From Thermoproteota archaeon (lineage in GTDB: Archaea > Korarchaeota > Korarchaeia > Korarchaeales > Korarchaeaceae): DNA of 5,637 bases. The stretch lies in the NCBI GenBank assembly GCA_015521385.1, contig WAOH01000022.1, positions 1 through 5,637 of the forward strand, given 5' to 3'. A model generated the notes under the pieces. That model worked only from the letters and a program-made list of their open reading frames with translations. It did not search any database and was not told the DNA's origin. Positions 1 to 4,514 of the stretch are shown here, piece by piece (position 1 is the stretch's first letter; each line of letters opens with the position of its first letter). The position numbers and the translations under genes were made by a program.

Positions 1-1
1 C

Positions 2-388
2 AAGTACGGCAAGAGCTTCAACGAGTTCGTTTCCTCCCTGAAGGAGGACAGGGCGAGCATGGAGGAGCTGGCAGACGAGTTCGTCTGGGGGCAATACGTG
101 GATGAGCTGAGGAGGAGATCGGCCAGCGGCAGGCTGGAGCTCAGCGTCGACGACGCCTTGGAGTTCACCGAGGTGTTCACACCGGCCAGGCTTGAGGTCA
201 TGGGGCTGCTGGCTAAGAAGGGCGAGGCCACAGTATCCGATATAGCCAGATCGCTTAGGAGGCCGGTGGGCTCTATCTCCGAGATGCTGAAAATACTCGA
301 GTCTAAGGGCATAGTCAGGTCCGAGAGGAGGGGGAAGAGGAAGGTCTATAGCCTCTTGATCCGAGAGATTCTGATCAGGATTGGTTAG
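2..388 (+). CDS. Winged-helix DNA-binding protein, 5'-truncated by window edge
   Basis: The frame is open from the left edge to a TAG stop, giving 128 visible residues; the true start lies outside the window. An ATG at 59 has an AAGGAGG 11 bases upstream and would give a 109-residue protein. However, the codons before it read as ordinary protein (KYGKSFNEFVSSLKED) and resemble the N-terminal part of archaeal antitoxin-like or HTH proteins, so I prefer the longer gene. Visible residues about 57-118 form a winged helix: helices around FTPARLEVMGLLAKKGEA, then TVSDIARSLRR, a recognition helix near GSISEMLKILESKG, and a basic wing (RSERRGKRKVYS). The style matches ArsR/MarR-like or COG4190-type archaeal regulators. 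Such proteins bind promoter DNA in the cytoplasm; no ligand or metal site is evident. The next gene begins 15 bases downstream on the same strand, so it may be cotranscribed with, or regulated by, this protein. The exact family is uncertain. Confidence 0.8.
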   Translation, partial: KYGKSFNEFVSSLKEDRASMEELADEFVWGQYVDELRRRSASGRLELSVDDALEFTEVFTPARLEVMGLLAKKGEATVSDIARSLRRPVGSISEMLKILESKGIVRSERRGKRKVYSLLIREILIRIG

Positions 389-391
389 GCT

Positions 392-398
392 AAGGTGA
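392..398 (+). promoter_or_regulatory. Shine-Dalgarno site that sets the start of the short DUF711 gene
   Basis: AAGGTGA lies 5 bases before the ATG at 404. It overlaps an in-frame GTG at 395, which itself has no good upstream Shine-Dalgarno. This favours translation from 404 instead of 395. Confidence 0.6.
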
Positions 399-403
399 AT
401 CTC

Positions 404-1414
404 ATGAGGTTCAGGGCCGTGACACTTCATTTAAGGGATCCCAAGGAGTACCCCTCCTACTCGGACCTGCTCGAGAAGGTATCATCCAGATTGGAGTCCT
501 TCACAACTAGAGTGGTCTCGCCCAAACCGGGAGACGAGCTCGACCTGGATCTGAAAGCAGTTTACTCGGGCGAGGGCTTGGAGGGCTTTGACAGGGCATG
601 GGAGCTGCTCAAAGAGGGATATTTCACCTCCGTATCCCTTGGAAGGGACCCCTACGCCGCTCACTTGGGGTACGCTGCCTCATTCATAAGGAGGGTGTCG
701 GAGGAACTCGGCCCGGAGTATGGAACGATGCTGGCGGTGACGTCAGATCCACCTCCCGAGGGGCCGTACTTCCCTGCAACTAGGTCCACCTCCTTGGGAC
801 TGAGCGCCTCCCTCCTCTACCCCTCCGACCTCTACGGGGCCCTTTACGAGGCCGAGGAACCGGATACGACCGTGAGGCACGTGCTTTCCCTCATATTCAG
901 CGAGGCCTACAGGGAGTTCACGGAAGCGGTGGGGGAACAGGTCCCGATTCTCGGTATAGACTACTCTCTGAGTCCTTGGATGGATGAGAGCTCTGCCCGA
1001 GTGATAAGTCTGATGGCTAGAGCTCCCTTCATGGCTCCGGGAACGGCAAAGGCGATATTAGAGCTCAACAGATCGATAGAGGAGGCGTCCATGGAATTCA
1101 AACCCCTAGGTTACAACGAGGTCATGCTTCCCATGGCCGAGGACGATCTCCTGAAGGAAATGGCACTCGAGGGGTCCCTGACGGCTAGGGATCTCGTATC
1201 ACTCACACCTTACTGCATCACAGGCTTGGACATGGTGGTCCTCCCGCTCTCCACGCCGGACAGGGAAATAGCCGCGCTTATAGGCGATGTCTTGGCCTCG
1301 AGTTACGTGAAAAAGAGGGTCCTCGGCGTCAGGATCATACTGGTGGATGGGGAACCCGGGGAGGAGGTCGAGCTGGGCAGGTTCGGCAGGGTTCCCGTGA
1401 TGAGGGTGAGTTAA
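404..1414 (+). CDS. Short divergent DUF711 (UPF0210) family paralog
   Basis: This 336-residue protein of unknown function can be aligned by eye with the full-length UPF0210 protein on the other strand of this window. FRAVTLHL (3-10) matches IRAVTMGI, and EKVSSRLESFTTRVVSP matches KEVSSKLGVQIVTKRVAVTP. PPPEGPYFPATRS matches APEGTPFVPGAYH. GIDYSLSPWMDES matches SVDLSLAPSPAVGDS. The clearest match is the C-terminus: GSLTARDLVSL, then YCITGLDMVVLP (270-281), ALIGDV, LGVR and RVPVM. It is about 120 residues shorter than its paralog, missing the GGYAAFVESG segment, the GGRGC segment and the last 25 or so residues. It has a single cysteine, C271, aligned with C365 of the long copy. DUF711 proteins are assigned from structure to a PFL-like alpha/beta barrel, but their reaction is unknown. 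I chose ATG 404 over GTG 395 because of the Shine-Dalgarno at 392-398. The family call is fairly secure; the function is open. Confidence 0.75.
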   Translation: MRFRAVTLHLRDPKEYPSYSDLLEKVSSRLESFTTRVVSPKPGDELDLDLKAVYSGEGLEGFDRAWELLKEGYFTSVSLGRDPYAAHLGYAASFIRRVSEELGPEYGTMLAVTSDPPPEGPYFPATRSTSLGLSASLLYPSDLYGALYEAEEPDTTVRHVLSLIFSEAYREFTEAVGEQVPILGIDYSLSPWMDESSARVISLMARAPFMAPGTAKAILELNRSIEEASMEFKPLGYNEVMLPMAEDDLLKEMALEGSLTARDLVSLTPYCITGLDMVVLPLSTPDREIAALIGDVLASSYVKKRVLGVRIILVDGEPGEEVELGRFGRVPVMRVS

Positions 1415-2433
1415 TCCTCTGGAATGCAGGGAACGGGATGCCAGGAGGCCTTGGGCTCTCCATAGGCTCCGCCGAATATCCTGTCGTGTATGTCCGTGGC
1501 CGCCTTGACACCATCACCCACGGCCTTGGCTATCTGCATTGGCTCACCGGTCACATCGCCCACGGCATAGACAGCGAAGCAGTTGGTTCTCTGCCAGTAG
1601 TCCACCAGTATGAATCCCTTTTCGTCCGTCTTGACGCCGGCCTGCTTGGCTATGTGGCTCTGGGGTATGACTCCCACGAAGATGAAGACCCCCTCGGCCT
1701 CGATAAACTCCTCCTCCCCACTCTCCAAGTTCCTGATCCTGACCCCCCTCACCCTATCGTCGCCAACTATCTCCGTGACCACGCTCTTCCACTTGAACTC
1801 CACGTTGGGGAGGCTCAGAACCTGGTCCACCAGAGCCTGCTCGGCCCTCAACTTATCTCTCCTGTGAACCAAGGTCACCTTACTCGCTAGCTTGGCCAGA
1901 TAGAGCGTGGAGACGGCCGCCGTATTCCCTCCACCCACGACGACGATCTCCTTACCCTTGAAGAGTGGTCCATCACAGACTGCGCAGTAGCTCACACCTT
2001 TCCCGTAGAACTCCACTTCTCCAGGGACTTCCAGCCTCTTATCCTCCGCGCCGGTCGCTATTATGAGAGCCCTGGCAGAGAATTCCCTGCCGCTCCTAGT
2101 ATACACCTTCTTCCAGTCCCCCCTCAGATCGAGTCTCACCACCTCCTCCGGAAAGAGTATCTTGACCCCTGCCTTGCTCGCGTGCTCGTGGAATATCTTG
2201 GATAGCTCCTCCCCGGTGATGTAGGTGAACCCCGGGTAGTTCTCCACCACGGGGTTTATGGACACCTTCCCACCCGGTGTGTCCTTCTCAATGACCAGCG
2301 TTCTGAGCCCGTACCTAGCCAAGTATATGCCGGCCGTCAAGCCACCGGGCCCGCCGCCCACGATTATCACGTCCCAGTCCCGAGGTAGCTCCTCCTCACT
2401 CTTGGCAGGCATGAGGAACGCTCCGAAGCTCAT
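1411..2433 (-). CDS. trxB: Thioredoxin reductase (NADPH-dependent flavoprotein)
   Basis: This 340-residue protein is a low-molecular-weight thioredoxin reductase, which passes electrons from NAD(P)H through FAD and a redox disulfide to thioredoxin-like proteins in the cytoplasm. The order of motifs is standard: FAD-binding GGGPGG at 26-31 after a beta strand (DVIIVG), ATG loop near 126-128, redox pair CAVC at 150-153 followed by DG, nucleotide-binding GGGNTA at 167-172, HRRDKLRA at 190-197, and the FAD-contacting GD at 292-293. The HRR-x-x-x-R pattern is the usual sign of NADPH preference. An N-terminal extension of about 19 residues precedes the first strand, and there is an extra cysteine at 336 in a short tail. 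The ATG at 2433 overlaps the upstream TGA as ATGA and has GGTGGAGGG six bases before it, so the start is well supported. It is the last gene of the four-gene minus-strand operon. No thioredoxin gene is present in the window. Confidence 0.95.
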   Translation of the reverse strand: MSFGAFLMPAKSEEELPRDWDVIIVGGGPGGLTAGIYLARYGLRTLVIEKDTPGGKVSINPVVENYPGFTYITGEELSKIFHEHASKAGVKILFPEEVVRLDLRGDWKKVYTRSGREFSARALIIATGAEDKRLEVPGEVEFYGKGVSYCAVCDGPLFKGKEIVVVGGGNTAAVSTLYLAKLASKVTLVHRRDKLRAEQALVDQVLSLPNVEFKWKSVVTEIVGDDRVRGVRIRNLESGEEEFIEAEGVFIFVGVIPQSHIAKQAGVKTDEKGFILVDYWQRTNCFAVYAVGDVTGEPMQIAKAVGDGVKAATDIHDRIFGGAYGEPKASWHPVPCIPED

Positions 2434-2762
2434 TTTTCTCCCTCCACCTTGGTTTTCATGTCGAACTTTATCAACTTTAGTTTGGTCCCCTTCTTCAAGA
2501 CATCCTTCCCGTATATGGACCTGAGTTCCCTCAATAGCTCCTCCAAGTTGGAAAAGCCGTCTTCTCGGGCATGCCTGTCGGTCAGCTCCTCCACCCTTAT
2601 CTCCGAGATCTCCCTGATCACCGCCTCGCCTATCTCCTCCTCGCCAGCCTCGACTACCACCCTATCACCGGGCTTCAGACTCGTTTCCCGCCTTAAAGTC
2701 GTCCTCTTTTCCCCACTCAGTATCCTTCCCTTGTACTTCCCCCTGAACTTGAGCTTCTTCAC
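2430..2762 (-). CDS. ASCH-domain (PUA-like fold) protein
   Basis: This 110-residue protein is highly charged and rich in lysine, arginine and glutamate. It reads as a single stand-alone ASCH domain, a beta-barrel related to PUA domains and generally linked to RNA or nucleotide binding. The features are an N-terminal strand with FRGKY at 6-10, the ILSGEKRTTLR segment at 14-24 (the GxKxxTxR-like signature of the family), LKPGDRVVVEAG at 29-40, a strand IGEAVIREI, and the helix pair around DGFSNLEELLRELRSIYG. The start is GTG at 2762, with GGGGTGA four bases upstream on the minus strand; that Shine-Dalgarno overlaps the stop of the UPF0210 gene. The end overlaps trxB by four bases. Its position between a DUF711 gene and trxB gives no clear substrate hint. 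Stand-alone ASCH proteins are mostly uncharacterised, though some bacterial ones act as amidohydrolases or nucleases. I make no specific functional call. Confidence 0.85.
   Translation of the reverse strand: MKKLKFRGKYKGRILSGEKRTTLRRETSLKPGDRVVVEAGEEEIGEAVIREISEIRVEELTDRHAREDGFSNLEELLRELRSIYGKDVLKKGTKLKLIKFDMKTKVEGEK
2440..2448 (-). promoter_or_regulatory. Shine-Dalgarno of trxB inside the ASCH gene
   Basis: On the minus strand GGTGGAGGG ends six bases before the trxB ATG and lies within the last codons of the ASCH gene. Together with the ATGA overlap (2430-2433) it supports coupled translation and fixes the longer trxB start over the internal ATG at 2412. Confidence 0.6.
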
Positions 2763-2765
2763 AGA

Positions 2766-2773
2766 ATCACCCC
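2766..2773 (-). promoter_or_regulatory. Shine-Dalgarno of the ASCH gene, overlapping the UPF0210 stop
   Basis: The minus strand reads GGGGTGAT, in which the TGA is the stop codon of the UPF0210 gene. The GTG start of the ASCH gene follows the GGTGA core after four bases. The arrangement supports GTG 2762 and translational coupling. Confidence 0.6.
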
Positions 2774-4137
2774 TTCATCAGTCTCGATACCGTCGGAGGG
2801 ACTACCCCTCCCCTCATCACCAGCGCCTTGGAGGAGAACCTGCCGACAGGCATGACGGGGGCTTTACCCAAGAGCCCCCCGAAATCGACCTCGTCTCCCT
2901 CCCTAGCTCCAGGGACCGGGATAAGCCTGACGCCCAAGGACTTATCCAGCACTATACCCAAGGCCATGACGTCCCCTATAATAGCAGCTATCACGTGCTC
3001 CTCCACATCTCCCGGTAGCACTATCATGTCCAAGCCGGTGCTGCACACCGCCGCCATGGCCTCGAGAGAACTCAGGGTCAGTGATCCCTTCCTCACGGCC
3101 TCCGCCATACCGAGATCCTCGCTCACCGGTATGAATGCACCGCTCAGCCCTCCAACGGAAGAGGTGGCCATCGCACCCCCCTTCTTCACGGCGTCAGTTA
3201 GCACAGCTAGCGCCAGCACGCTGCCCGGGGCTCCCGGCTCCTCGACCCCCATGGCCCTCAGCACATCCGCTACGCTATCGCCCACCGCCGGCGAGGGGGC
3301 GAGGGAGAGGTCCACCGAACCGAACTTCACCCCCAGCCTATTAGCGACCTCCCTCCCAACGAGTTCCCCCAGCCTCGTTACTTTAAACGCGGCCCTCTTC
3401 ATTGCATCATGCAGCGTCCTCAGATCCGCGTCCTCCAGGGACCTGACCACGTTCTCTATCACGCCTGGCCCGCTAACCGCCACGTTGATCACGGGATCCT
3501 CCTCGCCCCTCCCGTGGTAAGCTCCTGGAACGAAAGGTGTTCCCTCCGGCGCATTAGCGAAGACACCCAGCCTCGTACATCCCCTGCCCCCGGTTAGATT
3601 CGCAGTTTCCTTCACGATACTTCCCATCTCGTATACCGCATCCATGTTGATCCCGGAGAGGGTTGAGGCGGCGTTCACCATGGCGGTCACCCTCTCAGTT
3701 GACGACAGGGCCTCCGGTATCGACTCCATGACTCCTCTATCGCCGAGGGAGTAGCCGGACTCCACGAACGCCGCGTAACCCCCGACGTAATCCACGCCCA
3801 AGTCGGCGGCAGCGGAGTCCAACGCCTCGGCCACGGAGACGCCGAGTCTGACGGCTTCATTCAGATCCCCCGCCTTGGCATCTAGCAACACACTTACCGG
3901 AGTGACTGCCACCCTCTTAGTGACTATCTGAACTCCTAACTTGGATGATACCTCCTTTACGGCATCCCTCAACCCTCTAGCATGCTTCTCGACTATTTCA
4001 CGCACGCCTTCTCCCAAATCATCGTATCTGAGGGCTCCCGTAATATTGATACCCATCGTTACGGCCCTGATGTCGAGATGCTGGAACGAAAGCATTTCAA
4101 TTATCTCGGCCAGCTCTGAAGCATCGTACTTGGTCAT
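2767..4137 (-). CDS. UPF0210 / DUF711 family protein, full length
   Basis: This 456-residue cytoplasmic protein matches the family's usual length of about 450. Family landmarks are IRAVTMGI (23-30), TKRVAVTPVS (73-82), VGGYAAFVESG (118-128), SGINMDAVYEMG (161-172), GGRGCTRLGVFANAPEGTPF (183-202), INVAVSGPGVIENVV (217-231), SVDLSLAPSPAVGDSVA (274-290), VGGLSGAFIPVSED (328-341), AVCSTGLDMIVLPGD (363-377), IIGDVMALG (386-394) and a C-terminal GGLLGKAPVMPVG. It has two cysteines, C187 and C365. Structures of the family show a PFL-like barrel, but I see no RVxGY-type glycyl-radical loop, so it is not an obvious radical enzyme. Its reaction is unknown. It follows the UPF0237 ACT-domain gene, a pairing conserved in bacteria and archaea, which suggests the ACT protein is its regulatory or structural partner. 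ATG 4137 has GGGGTGA four bases upstream, so the start is secure. Confidence 0.93.
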   Translation of the reverse strand: MTKYDASELAEIIEMLSFQHLDIRAVTMGINITGALRYDDLGEGVREIVEKHARGLRDAVKEVSSKLGVQIVTKRVAVTPVSVLLDAKAGDLNEAVRLGVSVAEALDSAAADLGVDYVGGYAAFVESGYSLGDRGVMESIPEALSSTERVTAMVNAASTLSGINMDAVYEMGSIVKETANLTGGRGCTRLGVFANAPEGTPFVPGAYHGRGEEDPVINVAVSGPGVIENVVRSLEDADLRTLHDAMKRAAFKVTRLGELVGREVANRLGVKFGSVDLSLAPSPAVGDSVADVLRAMGVEEPGAPGSVLALAVLTDAVKKGGAMATSSVGGLSGAFIPVSEDLGMAEAVRKGSLTLSSLEAMAAVCSTGLDMIVLPGDVEEHVIAAIIGDVMALGIVLDKSLGVRLIPVPGAREGDEVDFGGLLGKAPVMPVGRFSSKALVMRGGVVPPTVSRLMKG

Positions 4138-4140
4138 CGC

Positions 4141-4148
4141 ATCACCCC
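4141..4148 (-). promoter_or_regulatory. Shine-Dalgarno of the UPF0210 gene, overlapping the ACT-gene stop
   Basis: The minus strand reads TAG then GGGTGAT, so the final G of the ACT-gene stop is the first G of GGGGTGAT. The ATG at 4137 follows the GGTGA core after four bases. The same eight-base string serves the next gene of the operon. Confidence 0.6.
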
Positions 4149-4423
4149 TAAATCTTCTGCATGTACCTGAACACGTCCTCGTGGAGCACCATAACCTTCA
4201 CTCCCACCTCATCTCCCTTTCTCTCCAGACGGTCTCTGAGATCCGTCAGGTCGGTGACAGCCCCTGAGATGTCCACGACCATTATCATGGAGAAGAAGCC
4301 CCTCAGGACGGTCATTGATATGTCGACGATGTTGGCCTTGGCCTCGGCGAGCACGGAAGATATTGCAGCGACGATGCCCGGCTTGTCCGCGCCGACGACC
4401 GTGACGACTATCATCTCCCCCAT
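4148..4423 (-). CDS. UPF0237 ACT-domain protein
   Basis: This 91-residue protein is one ACT domain of the UPF0237 family, usually about 90 residues long. ACT domains are small ligand-binding modules, often for amino acids. The sequence shows the first strand VVTVVGADKPGIVAAIS (6-22, with the D-K-P-G-I-V signature), then ANIVDISMTVLRGFFSMIMVVDIS (30-53), a helix with LRDRLERKGDEVGV, and the family-specific tail VMVLHEDVFRYM (77-88). The frame is open back to an ATG at 4570, but those 49 extra residues would overlap the start of aroA and have no ACT character, so I reject them. ATG 4423 fits the family length and lies about 34 bases from a TATA-like element. ATG 4414, giving 88 residues, is a possible alternative. 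As first gene of the operon next to UPF0210, it probably binds a ligand that controls, or assembles with, that protein; the ligand is unknown. Confidence 0.9.
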   Translation of the reverse strand: MGEMIVVTVVGADKPGIVAAISSVLAEAKANIVDISMTVLRGFFSMIMVVDISGAVTDLTDLRDRLERKGDEVGVKVMVLHEDVFRYMQKI

Positions 4424-4453
4424 GAACACACCGGGAGTCGTCGGGAGCATCTG

Positions 4454-4460
4454 CTTATAG
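4454..4460 (-). promoter_or_regulatory. Candidate TATA element of the ACT-UPF0210-ASCH-trxB operon
   Basis: On the minus strand CTATAAG is centred about 34 bases before the ATG at 4423. Archaeal box A normally sits 25-27 bases before the transcript start, which would put the start near 4431 and leave a leader of about eight bases (17 for ATG 4414). The match is short and there is no experimental support. The TATATA core at 4487-4492 is near-palindromic and could also be read in this direction, but it is farther from the gene. Confidence 0.4.
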
Positions 4461-4485
4461 GTGTGGCCCTCGGCGAGCATCCAAG

Positions 4486-4492
4486 TTATATA
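4486..4492 (+). promoter_or_regulatory. Candidate TATA box of aroA, suggesting a leaderless transcript
   Basis: TTATATA is the most AT-rich string in this GC-rich stretch. Its centre is about 26 bases before the aroA ATG at 4515, the typical archaeal distance from box A to the transcription start. If used, the mRNA would begin at or within a few bases of the start codon. Confidence 0.55.
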
Positions 4493-4498
4493 CATCCG

Positions 4499-4510
4499 CT
4501 CCCTTGGGAG
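4499..4510. promoter_or_regulatory. Small inverted repeat between TATA box and aroA start
   Basis: CTCCC, two T, GGGAG forms a perfect five-base inverted repeat directly downstream of the TATA box and four bases before the aroA ATG. It could be an operator half-site pair, or the GGGAG half could simply act as a Shine-Dalgarno. Short GC-rich inverted repeats are common by chance. Confidence 0.3.
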
Positions 4511-4514
4511 AGAG

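Noticed and set aside
1310..1314. Run of five T on the minus strand about 100 bases past the trxB stop, as a terminator
   Set aside because: It encodes Lys-Lys in the conserved opposite-strand gene, is short for an archaeal T-rich terminator, and has no supporting second T run.
1397..1403. GTGATGA, a perfect C-box string for a C/D guide RNA
   Set aside because: No CTGA D box at a suitable distance follows, and it lies inside the conserved C-terminus of the DUF711-like gene (encoding PVMRV).
1438..1890. 150-codon + strand open frame antisense to trxB
   Set aside because: It is fully contained in the trxB coding region, and its translation shows no recognisable domain.
2467..2473. TGATAAA on the minus strand as an internal promoter for trxB, centred about 37 bases before its ATG
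   Set aside because: It is coding sequence of the ASCH C-terminus (LIKFD region) and the match is weak; the operon layout already explains trxB expression.
2449..3018. 189-codon open frame on the + strand antisense to the ASCH and UPF0210 genes
   Set aside because: It runs across two well-supported genes on the other strand; the translation is low-complexity serine/proline-rich, typical of the complement of a GC-rich gene.
2828..3520. 230-codon + strand open frame antisense to the UPF0210 gene
   Set aside because: It is rich in Ser, Thr, Pro and Ala with no recognisable domain, and lies wholly within a full-length conserved gene.
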